Assembly: GCA_018656865.1 (NCBI GenBank)
Contig: JABHYO010000182.1
Span: 1 to 38,114, forward strand
Direction: 5' to 3'
Source of the DNA: Gammaproteobacteria bacterium
GTDB taxonomy: Bacteria; Pseudomonadota; Gammaproteobacteria; Pseudomonadales; Azotimanducaceae
Length of the DNA: 38,114 nt
Made by a program: the position numbers and the translations under genes. The notes beneath the pieces were generated by a model. That model was not told the DNA's origin, did no database searches, and saw only the letters and a program-made list of their open reading frames with translations. Below, piece by piece: positions 7,790 to 16,275 of the stretch (positions are counted from its first letter, which is position 1; every line of letters begins with the position of its first letter).

Positions 7790-9001
7790 ATGTTTCGTAT
7801 TTCACAGTACATGCAGGAATTGAGAAACCCGACGCCCCTGGGGCCAAAACGAAACCCTCCAGGTCCAGTCGTCATCTGGAACCTCGTCCGGCGATGTAAT
7901 CTGGCTTGCAAGCACTGCTACTCGATATCTGCAGATGTAGATTTCCCGGGTGAACTGTCGACAGATCAGGTTTTTCGTGTGATGTCTGACTTGAAGCATT
8001 TTAAAGTGCCGGTGCTAATTCTCTCAGGTGGTGAGCCTCTGCTTCGACCCGATATTTTCGAGATATCCAGCCACGCAAAATCAATGGGTTTTTATGTTGG
8101 CTTGTCGACCAATGGCACCATGATTGACGAGTCCAATATCGATAGTCTTGCAGAGATGGGATACAACTATGTCGGCATCAGTATCGATGGCAGGCGTGAG
8201 ACTCATGATGAGTTTCGCCAAAAGCAGGGCGCGTTTGATGCGTCTCTTAAGGGCGTGCGGCTATGTCAGGAGGCTGGTATAAAGGTTGGACTGCGCTTCT
8301 CGATTACGCAGGAGAACGCCGGTGAGCTGCCGTATCTGCTAAATGTCATGAGAGAAGAAAACGTGGATAAGTTCTACCTTTCCCACCTGAACTATGGCGG
8401 ACGAGGTAATCGACATCGTGGTCACGATACCATCCACCAGATTACACGCGAGGCGCTAGACTTGATGTTTGATGCCTGTTGGGTAGATCTTAAAGCAGGC
8501 AACGATCGCGAGTTTGTCACCGGTAACAATGACGCTGATGGTGTGTATTTTCTGCAATGGGTCAAAAAGCGATTTCCGGAACGATATGACCACATGCGTG
8601 CCAAGCTGGCGCTTTGGGGTGGAAATTCTTCGGGTGTCAATGTGGCGAATATCGACAATTTAGGGAATGTGCACCCCGATACATTCTGGTGGAATTACAA
8701 TCTGGGCAATGTGCTGGAAAGATCTTTCGCGGATATCTGGCAGGATACATCGGATCCGCTGATGGAGGGATTCAAAGCCATACCTCGAACCCTCAGGGGG
8801 CGATGTGGTGCATGCGGTTTTAAGGATGTCTGCGGTGGCAATACACGCGTCCGGGCTTTTCAGACCACAGGTGATCCCTGGTGGGAAGATCCTGCCTGTT
8901 ATCTGGATGATGAGGAACTCGGGGTCAATCTGGAAGACTATGAACAGGAAAAACCACTGCCCCTTGATCTGAATGTCCGGACGATACGTTTTGCTGAATA
9001 G
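7790..9001 (+). CDS. nirJ: NirJ, radical SAM enzyme of heme d1 synthesis
   Basis: A 403-residue radical SAM/SPASM protein. The 4Fe-4S motif is C36-NLA-C40-KH-C43, followed by the SAM-binding ILSGGEPLLRPD segment. The C-terminal SPASM part has RCGACGFKDVCGG and a further cysteine in DPACYL for an auxiliary cluster. NirJ replaces two propionate side chains of didecarboxysiroheme on the way to heme d1. I start it at ATG 7790 because a perfect AGGAGG at 7777-7782 lies 7 bases upstream, inside the end of nirH; a GTG at 7787 is the alternative. Its 3' end overlaps nirN by 29 bases. Confidence 0.93.
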   Translation: MFRISQYMQELRNPTPLGPKRNPPGPVVIWNLVRRCNLACKHCYSISADVDFPGELSTDQVFRVMSDLKHFKVPVLILSGGEPLLRPDIFEISSHAKSMGFYVGLSTNGTMIDESNIDSLAEMGYNYVGISIDGRRETHDEFRQKQGAFDASLKGVRLCQEAGIKVGLRFSITQENAGELPYLLNVMREENVDKFYLSHLNYGGRGNRHRGHDTIHQITREALDLMFDACWVDLKAGNDREFVTGNNDADGVYFLQWVKKRFPERYDHMRAKLALWGGNSSGVNVANIDNLGNVHPDTFWWNYNLGNVLERSFADIWQDTSDPLMEGFKAIPRTLRGRCGACGFKDVCGGNTRVRAFQTTGDPWWEDPACYLDDEELGVNLEDYEQEKPLPLDLNVRTIRFAE

Positions 9002-10499
9002 CAAATCCCTGTTTTTCTTGCTTGCCGCTTCGATTGGCATCCCTGCTTATTCTCAAGTTGAGGCGGAGCTGTTTCAGACTCACTGTGCTGTATGTCATGG
9101 GTCTGACCGACTGGGTGTCAGTGGGCCAGCGCTCCTACCTGAGAACTTGCGACGTGTCCGAAAAAAGCAGGCGGCCAGTTCGATTGCTAATGGTCTCCCG
9201 GCAACACAAATGCCAGCTTTTTCAGGCGTGCTTCAACCAGAAGAAATAGCGTCGCTTGTTGAATTCATCTATACACCGCTTGCAAAGACGCCTGCGTGGG
9301 ATGAGCAAACCATTAGGAGGAGCCATAGGGTTCTCAATCCAGAGCTTGTCGAGGGGACGGCCAAATCAAGTCGTCCGGTTTATGAGGCTGACCCATTGAA
9401 TGTATTTCTGGTGGTTGAGGCGGGAGACCACCATGTCTCAGTGCTTGATGGGGATACCTTTGAAACGATTCATCGATTCAAGTCTCATTACGCATTGCAT
9501 GGGGGGCCAAAATACACTTCCGATGGGCGGTTTGTCTATTTTGCTTCTCGGGATGGCTGGGTTACCAAATATGACATGTACAGGCTTGAGATCGTCGCAG
9601 AAACTCGCGTCGCCATCAATACGCGCAATCTTGCTGTCTCCGGCGATGATAGGTATGTCCTGGTCGGTAACTACCTTCCGCACACCATGATCATGCTGGA
9701 TGCGACGGATCTAAATTTGATACGGATCATCCCAGTGACCGATCAGCAGGGTCACAGCTCAAGAGTCAGTGCCGTTTACACGGCCGAACCACGACAAAGT
9801 TTTATCGCTGCACTAAAAGACTTTGAAGAGGTTTGGGAGGTTCACTATTCAGGACAAATCTCGAAGATTGGTGGTCCGGTCATCGATCGGATTAAGCTTG
9901 ATGACTACCTGGACGACTTCTTCTTTGACTCAGCGTACGAAAATATTATGGGCGCTGCACGGAACGCCAAGAACGGGCAGGTGTTCAATCTGACAGAAAA
10001 AAGAAAAGTGGCAGACTTGGATCTGACTGGTATGCCGCATCTGGGTTCGGGTATTACATGGGTCTACAACGACACCGTCGTGCTTGCGACCCCGAACCTT
10101 CAAGAAAATACGGTGACCATCATCGATACAAACAACTGGAAGACCATTAAGAAACTGGAAACTCTGGGGCCAGGGTTTTTCATGCGCAGCCATGAAAATT
10201 CTCCGTATGCTTGGGTTGATGTGTTTGTAGGGCCCAACAAAGATGTTATGCACGTCATCGACAAGGCAACTCTGGAAATCGTCCGGACATTGAAACCAGC
10301 GCCAGGTAAAACCTCGGGCCACATTGAGTTCACCCGAGATGGTCGCTTCGCTGTTCTTAGCATCTGGGAGATGGATGGCGAACTCATTGTCTACGATGCG
10401 AAAACGCTGGAAGAAACCAGACGAATCCCCATGAAAAAACCGGTGGGCAAGTACAACGTCTACAATAAAATTACCCGGTCATCAGGCACCAGTCACTAG
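8973..10499 (+). CDS. nirN: NirN, cytochrome-cd1-like dihydro-heme d1 dehydrogenase
   Basis: A 508-residue periplasmic protein. A signal peptide ends near AYS|QVE (about residue 27). Next comes a cytochrome c domain with C38-AV-C41-H42 and probable axial M80 in ATQMPAF. From about residue 140 on is a d1-type beta-propeller, with H176 in YALHGG as the likely proximal ligand of the d1 tetrapyrrole. NirN performs the last oxidation to heme d1 and passes the cofactor to NirS. Length near 500, the short N-terminal cytochrome part and the position behind nirJ fit NirN better than the longer nitrite reductase NirS, but the two are homologous and the call deserves a tree. The start overlaps nirJ; a TTG at 8991 would also keep the signal peptide. 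Confidence 0.82.
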   Translation: MSGRYVLLNSKSLFFLLAASIGIPAYSQVEAELFQTHCAVCHGSDRLGVSGPALLPENLRRVRKKQAASSIANGLPATQMPAFSGVLQPEEIASLVEFIYTPLAKTPAWDEQTIRRSHRVLNPELVEGTAKSSRPVYEADPLNVFLVVEAGDHHVSVLDGDTFETIHRFKSHYALHGGPKYTSDGRFVYFASRDGWVTKYDMYRLEIVAETRVAINTRNLAVSGDDRYVLVGNYLPHTMIMLDATDLNLIRIIPVTDQQGHSSRVSAVYTAEPRQSFIAALKDFEEVWEVHYSGQISKIGGPVIDRIKLDDYLDDFFFDSAYENIMGAARNAKNGQVFNLTEKRKVADLDLTGMPHLGSGITWVYNDTVVLATPNLQENTVTIIDTNNWKTIKKLETLGPGFFMRSHENSPYAWVDVFVGPNKDVMHVIDKATLEIVRTLKPAPGKTSGHIEFTRDGRFAVLSIWEMDGELIVYDAKTLEETRRIPMKKPVGKYNVYNKITRSSGTSH

Positions 10500-10515
10500 C
10501 CTCGGTACTGACAAG

Positions 10516-10713
10516 TTGCGATTAGGGCGAACAACCACCCTTACCAGTACGCCACTACTACCTGACGAATGGTCTTGCGGAAGACACGGCAATTCTGTTT
10601 ATCTGTATGAGGATCCTGACGTAATACCTGATGACATAGAGTTCATTGGAGTCGCGAACGTTATAATGCTTGAAGACGAAGAAACCATTTATGATTTCAG
10701 CGCGGATATATAG
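10516..10713 (+). CDS. Small acidic hypothetical protein (doubtful)
   Basis: A 65-codon frame from a TTG at 10516, 16 bases after nirN. The product is strongly acidic in its second half (YEDPDVIPDDIEF, LEDEETIYDF), with a single cysteine, no membrane segment and no signal. No family is recognised and there is no clear ribosome binding site. It could be a real last gene of the nir operon or a chance frame. It is the only candidate in the 321 bases between nirN and the OmpA-type gene; the rest of that gap holds only a 15-codon frame (10771-10818) ending 2 bases before the next gene. Confidence 0.25.
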   Translation: MRLGRTTTLTSTPLLPDEWSCGRHGNSVYLYEDPDVIPDDIEFIGVANVIMLEDEETIYDFSADI

Positions 10714-10820
10714 ACAATCAAAATTTGTGGTCGATCATCGTTCAATGAATAGATAGGCATTGATCATTACATGCGCTACCCCACAACCAAGGTCTATGAC
10801 CCAGACAACGGAAAATAAAG

Positions 10821-11486
10821 ATGATGAAAATACTCGGCCTCGTGTCGCTCACCCTGGCGCTTGCGTCCTGCACGACCTTTGATGCCTACACAGGGGAAGA
10901 GAAGATATCAAAAACTGCGATTGGCAGTGGAATTGGTGCCAGCGTTGGTGCTGTTATTGCCTACCTTGACAATAAAGATACAGACAGCCGTAAACGTAAT
11001 CAAAGAATCCTGGCGGCAGCTGCGGGCGGCGCAGCTATTGGTGGCGGGATCGGTTACTACATGGATGCTCAGGAAGCGAAATTGCGTCGGCAACTGCGTG
11101 GTTCGGGAGTAAGCGTTGAGCGAGTAGGTGATAATATTAATCTACTGATGCCCGGCAATATCACTTTCAATGTGAACAGGGCTGATCTACAACCAGACTT
11201 CTTGGGGGTCCTTGATTCAGTTTCTCTGGTCTTGAATGAATACAATCGTACGATCGTCGTTGTTGCCGGTCACACCGATAGTACCGGTTCAGAGGCTTTC
11301 AACCAGGGATTGTCAGAACAGCGCGCGAGCACCGTTTCCCAGTATCTATCAGGTCGAGAAGTCCTCATGGAACGACTGGACGTGATCGGGTTTGGTGAAA
11401 GACAACCCGTAGTCTCTAACGAGACGGCAGAGTTGAGAGCAATGAATCGGAGAGTGGAAATTACGCTTGTTCCCGTAGAGGCATAA
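10821..11486 (+). CDS. OmpA-family lipoprotein, YiaD-like
   Basis: A 221-residue outer-membrane lipoprotein. The signal peptide ends in the lipobox LASC, so the mature protein starts at C17. Residues about 35-85 hold two glycine-zipper segments (GSGIGASVGAVIAY and AAAAGGAAIGGGIGYYMD). Residues about 110-218 are an OmpA C-terminal peptidoglycan-binding domain with ITFNVNRADLQP, VAGHTDSTG and NRRVEITL. The D and R residues that contact diaminopimelate are present (HTDSTG, MNRRVEI). The arrangement closely matches Escherichia coli YiaD. It anchors the outer membrane to the cell wall. It is separate from the nir operon and has no visible functional link to it. Confidence 0.88.
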   Translation: MMKILGLVSLTLALASCTTFDAYTGEEKISKTAIGSGIGASVGAVIAYLDNKDTDSRKRNQRILAAAAGGAAIGGGIGYYMDAQEAKLRRQLRGSGVSVERVGDNINLLMPGNITFNVNRADLQPDFLGVLDSVSLVLNEYNRTIVVVAGHTDSTGSEAFNQGLSEQRASTVSQYLSGREVLMERLDVIGFGERQPVVSNETAELRAMNRRVEITLVPVEA

Positions 11487-11541
11487 TTTTCTGTACATTG
11501 AGTTATTCGCATCCGAGTTTACAGTTTGTTCTATGAATGCA

Positions 11542-11566
11542 GGTCAGTGGCGCTGATCCACTGACC
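11542..11566. other. Perfect 9-bp inverted repeat (hairpin) after the OmpA-type gene
   Basis: GGTCAGTGG and CCACTGACC are separated by 7 bases, 55 bases after the lipoprotein stop. No T-run follows on either strand, so it is not a classical intrinsic terminator. It could end transcription with help, stabilise the mRNA, or bind a dimeric regulator for the next gene. Confidence 0.35.
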
Positions 11567-11703
11567 GACGAATTGGTGATTGAAGGCACGATCACAGGGT
11601 ATGACGGGGTGTAATTCCAAAAGCGGCAGCAAAGTCGGACAAAGGCAAGAAAAACAAGGGTAAACTCCAGTCATCATCCGCCCTGCCCGAATCTCAATCA
11701 CAT

Positions 11704-13527
11704 ATGGCATCAGGTCAACTCAAAGATCCATCATTCATCGCCTGGACAACCTTCATGGTTGCCCTGGTCTGTTTTCACGGGATCTTTTCACTATTTTTTC
11801 CAATCCAGGACGGTTTTCTTGGCCATGACTACTCGCTGGCCTTACCGGCTTACTACGATGGTGCTCTCTGGTTTCAAAATAATGGCATATCGGCCATACC
11901 CTGGTTCACTCCCTCATTCTGCGGGGGGCAGCCGTTTTTCGCCGATCCCCAGAGTTCATATTTCTCGCTACCTCAATGGTTGATGTTCTTCCTTGGTCCC
12001 CTCACTTCGCTCTACATCCTTCTAATGATTCTTGCCTCACTGCAGTACTGGGGAATCTACATTCTTTCACGCCGTGTTTTTCACCTTTCAGCTTGGGCGG
12101 CGAGCGCTGCAGGTGTCGCCTTCATGTTCAACACTTTTGTCGTCCACAGGATGATTATCGGGCACGTCGGCTTTCACGGCTTTGCGCTCGTGCCCTGGAT
12201 CACTCTGCTTCTGGTGGCCAGATGGGAGATACCGGTCTACCCCCTGAATAAGGGAGGCAATATTGTGCTCGCGGCATTGTTGATAACCTACTGGTTCCAG
12301 TCAGGTATGGGCTCGGTTGTTATTCCAGCCGCGCTCTCTGTAGCAGCGATAGCATGTATCGCAGGCTTGAGGAATCTGATCGATTTACCGCAACTGTTGA
12401 CCAGAGGCTTCGCAGCTTCAGTTCTCGCGCTTGGGATTTCTGCCTCAAAAATCTTCGCAGGGCTAACATTCATGTCGAGCTTCCCGCGCGATGGTTATAA
12501 ATTACCAGGCTTTGAGAGCACTATCGCCAGTATCGAGATGGCGTTGCGCGCAATTTCGACACCTTCGCAGTCTGTTTATCATCGTGGAACCGAGCTGATT
12601 CAAAATCAGCAGTGGAGCCTCGCACCACACGAGTGGAGCTACAGCCTGACCCCTGTCCCTCTATTAATAGTCGCTCTGGCTGGCCTTTTACTGCTACCAG
12701 CCACAGCTGGCTTCTTCAAGCGAGGACTGACGCCACTGAAGGCTTCGTTTCTTGCTGGGTTGTCCCTGATTTTATCTCTGCCGATCCTGCTGAATATCTA
12801 CACACCGGAATGGAACTCAACACTCAAACAGATTCCGCTGATAAAGAACAACAGTTCCCTGATTCGTTGGTACATCATTTATATACCTGTACTGGCAATT
12901 GCACTGGGACTTGCCATTGACTCGGTGCCGCATTGGAAAAAGTGGACTCCAATTGTCGCCGGGTTCTGCATGGTCGCGATCATTACAATGGCGGCTACAG
13001 AAAATAGAAAGTACTACTTCACAGAGGGATCGACTCATCTTGCCATTCCCGCTATCCAGGCCTGGTCATCTCTCGGTCAAACGAAACCCAGCATTAAGGA
13101 AGTCAGAGTCGTCGATAGGATCACTTCCCTCGCAGGCAATGACATCATCTACGCTGGCTATTCCCAGCTTCTCTGCTACAACCCTGGTTTCGGCTATAGC
13201 CGCGAGCATTTCCCCGTCAAAACTTTGCGTCGAGGCTTGCCTTTGATGGAACAGGAAGGTGTCTTTAACCTCAAGAACCCTGCCTGTTATGTCTTTCCGG
13301 ATGAAAACAATTGCGCGGTCGGCGATCACTTTCGCCTGGATCAACGCGATCGCCTTACAAAATTTATCAACTACCGACCGTTTGAGTTCGCCATCAGCTC
13401 GACGCAATTGCTGGCGAATCGTACAACGTTGTTCTCACTTTTTCTCGCCGGTTTGTCGCTGATTCTCATGGCGTTTACCCAATTCACTCTAATTGTGTCT
13501 ACTCTGAAAACCCGATTTTTCGTATGA
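11704..13527 (+). CDS. Polytopic membrane protein, GT-C/YfhO-like, function unknown
   Basis: A 607-residue protein with about 12 to 14 predicted membrane spans. After the first span is a periplasmic loop with FLGHDYSLALPAYYDGALWF and IPWFTPSFCGGQPFFADPQS; conserved acidic residues in the first loop are typical of GT-C glycosyltransferases and YfhO-like proteins that use polyprenyl-linked sugars. Soluble residues near 450-580 include several cysteines. The last span is at the very C-terminus. It converges with the split glycosyltransferase gene, with a 29-base overlap of 3' ends. The two may belong to one surface-polysaccharide or lipid glycosylation function. No strong ribosome binding site is visible at the chosen ATG. 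Confidence 0.65.
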   Translation: MASGQLKDPSFIAWTTFMVALVCFHGIFSLFFPIQDGFLGHDYSLALPAYYDGALWFQNNGISAIPWFTPSFCGGQPFFADPQSSYFSLPQWLMFFLGPLTSLYILLMILASLQYWGIYILSRRVFHLSAWAASAAGVAFMFNTFVVHRMIIGHVGFHGFALVPWITLLLVARWEIPVYPLNKGGNIVLAALLITYWFQSGMGSVVIPAALSVAAIACIAGLRNLIDLPQLLTRGFAASVLALGISASKIFAGLTFMSSFPRDGYKLPGFESTIASIEMALRAISTPSQSVYHRGTELIQNQQWSLAPHEWSYSLTPVPLLIVALAGLLLLPATAGFFKRGLTPLKASFLAGLSLILSLPILLNIYTPEWNSTLKQIPLIKNNSSLIRWYIIYIPVLAIALGLAIDSVPHWKKWTPIVAGFCMVAIITMAATENRKYYFTEGSTHLAIPAIQAWSSLGQTKPSIKEVRVVDRITSLAGNDIIYAGYSQLLCYNPGFGYSREHFPVKTLRRGLPLMEQEGVFNLKNPACYVFPDENNCAVGDHFRLDQRDRLTKFINYRPFEFAISSTQLLANRTTLFSLFLAGLSLILMAFTQFTLIVSTLKTRFFV

Positions 13528-14362
13528 GTTCCTCAGCCGGATTCAATATCACGAAAAATCGATCATTGACTGCCAGCAGCCTGCCCTCATTGGCCGGACC
13601 AAGAAGCGTTTTCACCCTTTCATAGCTGTGATGCTTGCCGATGATGGCAGTACCTCCCCCTTTTCGCTCTCGAATCTCCTGAAGAATTCGAGGGTCCCGG
13701 TCGTTACTTCCATACCACCGACAAAGTGTCTGTTTTTGAGTTTCAAACATGATATTCCACTGCAACATAGGATCAGTGACGTAGGCCGACCTTATGTTTT
13801 CCTCTGCCAGTAGCATCACAAGCATGGACATTGATTCTCGATCTGGCTTATAGGCAGTGCGATATCCATCAAATGTCACGTCGCGAATCTGAACCATCAC
13901 GCCGCCTCCGGTTAAAGCTACCGCAACGACAATTGTTGCAATGATGGATGTCGGCAAGCCTTCGTTCTTCCACTTCCGCCCAACACCCACACAAAGGGTA
14001 AGCATGCAGGTGAGCGTAAACGGAATCAGGTAGCGATATGAAAAAGCGCCCTCTTTCAAGACTAGCGTAATACCAACCGACACCAGTGCACTGATAATTA
14101 ATGCGTGTTCAAGTTCAAACTTTCGCTCTCGAATACCGTTGACCGCGAAGCCAACAAGCCCAGCCAGCGACAGTAGGACAAGAACAAGCCCGGCCCATGT
14201 TGTTATCTCACCGATGTCTATCGAAGAATTAAGAAAATAAGCACCACCAAACACCACCATGGCGCGACCGGGTATTTTCCAGGCGGCTGACGTCCTCAAT
14301 TCGCCAGCTAGTACTTCGGGCTGCCAGAAGACTTCCTCGGGAATCAGAAAGATCCAAAAGAC
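13499..14362 (-). pseudogene. GT-C glycosyltransferase, C-terminal half (split by IS)
   Basis: The 3' part of a gene cut by the IS element at 14363-15561. The frame continues unbroken from the IS junction at 14362 to the stop at 13499; a TTG at 14299 could give a 266-residue fragment. It has about four membrane spans and then a soluble periplasmic domain (RDVTFDGYRTAYKPDRESMSMLV, IGKHHSYERVKTLLGP), as in ArnT/PMT-type enzymes, where the C-terminal soluble domain follows the membrane part. Without the N-terminal catalytic loop the fragment should be inactive. Confidence 0.8.
14359..14362. repeat. Target-site duplication, left copy (AGAC)
   Basis: AGAC directly precedes the left inverted repeat and is repeated at 15562-15565 directly after the right one. 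A 4-bp duplication is within the 3-5 bp range known for the IS3 family. A 3-bp reading (GAC, with the IS one base longer on the right) cannot be excluded. Confidence 0.7.
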
Positions 14363-14401
14363 GGTAATCCCCCCTGATAGTAATTGTGCTCAAAACTAGG
14401 A
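14363..14401. repeat. Left terminal inverted repeat of the IS
   Basis: 39 bases beginning GGTAATCCCCCCTGATAG. Against the reverse complement of 15524-15561 the first 12 bases match exactly, the middle is diverged with one length difference, and the inner CTCAAAA-TAGGA block matches with one internal difference. Confidence 0.75.
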
Positions 14402-14435
14402 TTTTCCAATATAGTGAACCAAGGAGAAGACCTAC

Positions 14436-14702
14436 ATGAAGCGATCCAAATACTCAGACAGCCAGATTATTGCGATATTGAACGAGAACGAAGCCGGGGT
14501 GTCTGTCGCCGATCTGTGTCGTAAACACGGCATGAGCGACGCAACTTTCTATAATTGGCGTGCAAAATTCGGCGGCATGGATGTTTCTATGATGAAGCGC
14601 ATGAAGGAACTGGAAGAAGAGAACCGCCGCCTAAAGAAGATGTATGCCGAAGAACGACTTAAAGCAGAGGTCGTCACGGAGGCCATGACAAAAAAGTGGT
14701 AA
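14436..14702 (+). CDS. IS3-family transposase OrfA (helix-turn-helix)
   Basis: An 88-residue protein with a strong AAGGAG ribosome binding site 9 bases upstream of the ATG. Residues 1-45 form the DNA-binding helix-turn-helix ([41 protein letters not shown]). Residues about 50-80 form a leucine-zipper-like coiled coil ([21 protein letters not shown]) for multimer formation. It contains the slippery heptamer A-AAA-AAG at 14690-14696 just before its stop, from which the OrfAB transposase is made by -1 frameshifting. OrfA alone normally represses or modulates transposition. Confidence 0.95.
   Translation: MKRSKYSDSQIIAILNENEAGVSVADLCRKHGMSDATFYNWRAKFGGMDVSMMKRMKELEEENRRLKKMYAEERLKAEVVTEAMTKKW
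14690..14696 (+). promoter_or_regulatory. Programmed -1 frameshift site (A AAA AAG)
   Basis: The heptamer AAAAAAG is in the correct phase (X XXY YYZ) for the orfA frame. After slipping back one base, ribosomes read GTG GTA AAG from 14696, exactly the orfB frame. The resulting OrfAB fusion is 362 residues. A downstream stimulatory structure was not looked for in detail. Confidence 0.85.
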
Positions 14703-15523
14703 AGCCATCTCAGCGTAAGGAGATGGCGCAGCGAATGGTGTCGAAACGGGGCATGAGTATTCGCGCTGCATGCGCGGCGTTTGCGATTAGTGAGACTTGC
14801 TATCGCTACCAGGCAAAACTATCCGGTGATAATGCGTTAATAGCTGACTGGCTACTACGTCTGACGACAACCAACCGAACCTGGGGATTTGGGCTGTGTT
14901 ATCTCTATCTGCGCAATGTGAAGCAATTCCCCTACAACCATAAACGCGTGTACCGCATATACAGGGAGCTAGAGCTCAATCTAAGGATTAAGCCGAAGCG
15001 CCGATTGGTTCGCGAAAAACCTGATGAACTTGCTGTGCCTCGCCAGGTCAACCTGATGTGGTCGATGGATTTTATGCATGATGCGTTGGCGGATGGCAGC
15101 AGCTTTAGAACTTTCAATGTGTTGGATGATTACAATCGTGAGGGCTTGGGTATTGAAGTCGACAAGTCACTCCCTGCACTCCGGGTAATCAGAGCGCTGG
15201 ATCGGATCATTGAATGGCGAGGCAAGCCGAAAGCTATTCGTTGCGATAACGGCCCGGAATACCTAAGTGCGTTGTTAATCTCGTGGGCAAAGCGAAGAAG
15301 GATCACACTGCAGTACATACAACCAGGCAAGCCTCAACAGAATGCGTATGTCGAAAGATTTAATCGCACAGTTCGACACGAATGGTTGGATCAACACCTA
15401 TTTGAATCTCTAGACCATGCAAGGCAAACGGCAACTGAGTGGCTCTGGCGATACAATAACGAAAGACCAAACATGGCGAACGGAGGATTTACCCCAAAAC
15501 AAATGCTCGAGAGAGCAGCGTAG
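14696..15523 (+). CDS. IS3-family transposase OrfB (DDE integrase core)
   Basis: A 275-residue frame with an N-terminal HTH_21-like segment ([17 protein letters not shown]) and an rve integrase core. The DDE residues are visible: D in [11 protein letters not shown] in [11 protein letters not shown] and E in [13 protein letters not shown], with the usual 35-residue spacing before the E and the K/R one turn later. It is expressed as the OrfAB fusion through the A6G site. The frame is complete, with the stop directly at the right inverted repeat. Confidence 0.95.
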   Translation: MVKPSQRKEMAQRMVSKRGMSIRAACAAFAISETCYRYQAKLSGDNALIADWLLRLTTTNRTWGFGLCYLYLRNVKQFPYNHKRVYRIYRELELNLRIKPKRRLVREKPDELAVPRQVNLMWSMDFMHDALADGSSFRTFNVLDDYNREGLGIEVDKSLPALRVIRALDRIIEWRGKPKAIRCDNGPEYLSALLISWAKRRRITLQYIQPGKPQQNAYVERFNRTVRHEWLDQHLFESLDHARQTATEWLWRYNNERPNMANGGFTPKQMLERAA

Positions 15524-15561
15524 TCCTATTTTTGAGAAGGATTATTAATGGGGGGATTACC
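15524..15561. repeat. Right terminal inverted repeat of the IS
   Basis: 38 bases ending GGGGGGATTACC, starting immediately after the orfB stop codon. It pairs with 14363-14401 as described there. Read on the minus strand, its outer bases add TAA to the interrupted gene. Confidence 0.75.
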
Positions 15562-16270
15562 AGACCAGCGCAGCCAAAGTCGCGCAACCGACAAAAATCA
15601 CCAGTTCGCGAATGTTCCATGATTTTGACCAACTCCAGAGCAGAACCGGCAATAGCGGCGGAAACCACAATGGATACGAAAAGAAGGTAAAAACGCAAAG
15701 CAGGCCGGTGAGCGCTGCACCTGATTCTCTTCGAATTCGCCCGTGATGCGCTGCCACAGCAACCCACAAAGACCCGCTGAAAAACACAAAACCAGGAACC
15801 ACACCACCCCAGGCTTTGATAGACCAGAATGCGAATGCAGAGTTCGTTACGAGGATCAAGCCGGTAACAATCGCTGATCGTTGATCAATGGACTGGCGAA
15901 CAACATCCATTAATAGCGCAATGCCAATCAACCAGTACAGCATGGATGCGACCTTGGGTAGCAAATTCTCAAAGCCAATGACATAAAAACCCAGGGCTGT
16001 CAGCGCTGCCTCAAAGATGGCAAGACCGTACTGCTGGCCATAGAAAAATACTGATGCCAGCTCTCCTCCCATCAGATCAAGCGCCATGATTCCAACAATC
16101 GCCTCATCCCCATCAGGCAATTGATTCGGACTCATCAACATCGGCAATCGGAAAATGACCCCGACCCCTGCCACCATTGCAACCGCCAGAAAATAATGGG
16201 GGTCGGCGAAAAATTCACCAAAGTGGGTTTTACGCCACCTCCAATTGATGAGTTGCTGCCATTTGTTCAT
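15557..16270 (-). pseudogene. GT-C glycosyltransferase (ArnT/PMT-like), N-terminal half (split by IS)
   Basis: The 5' part of the interrupted gene, 237 residues, ending in a stop that belongs to the IS end. It starts MNKWQQLINWRWRKTHFGE, then about six membrane spans. The loop after span 1 has LPDGDEAIVGIMALDLMGGE, the D-E motif of GT39/ArnT-like transferases that move a sugar from a polyprenyl phosphate. Joining 16270-15562 to 14358-13499 gives 1569 bases, exactly 523 codons, with no stop inside: the junction reads LAALVFWIFLIPEEVFW. The gene was thus intact until a recent insertion. It begins 5 bases after the ppnP stop and was probably co-transcribed with it. Confidence 0.85.
15562..15565. 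repeat. Target-site duplication, right copy (AGAC)
   Basis: Second copy of the 4-bp AGAC that also flanks the left end of the IS (14359-14362). Confidence 0.7.
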
Positions 16271-16275
16271 GTTAC

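Larger units (their letters stand above)
14363..15561 (+). mobile_element. IS3-family insertion sequence, about 1199 bp
   Basis: The element has two overlapping transposase frames (orfA, orfB) with a programmed frameshift site, and imperfect terminal inverted repeats of about 38 bp (14363-14401 and 15524-15561). The outer 12 bases, GGTAATCCCCCC, are identical in both ends; an inner block (CTCAAAA then TAGGA) is also conserved. It is flanked by AGAC duplications. Both frames are intact, so it may be active. The protein types suggest the IS51/IS407-like part of the family. It sits in a GT-C glycosyltransferase gene in the opposite orientation, and its right end supplies the stop codon that ends the N-terminal fragment. 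Confidence 0.92.

Noticed and set aside
8973-10499. Call as nitrite reductase NirS
   Set aside because: About 508 residues, a short N-terminal cytochrome part and position after nirJ fit NirN. The homology of NirS and NirN means a tree is still needed.
10771-10818. A 15-codon frame 2 bases before the OmpA-type gene as a leader peptide
   Set aside because: No run of regulatory codons, no ribosome binding site and no attenuator-like hairpin was seen, so nothing supports it beyond position.
13499-14299. The 266-residue frame as an independent membrane protein gene
   Set aside because: Paper excision of the IS joins it in frame to the N-terminal glycosyltransferase half, so it is a fragment of one gene.
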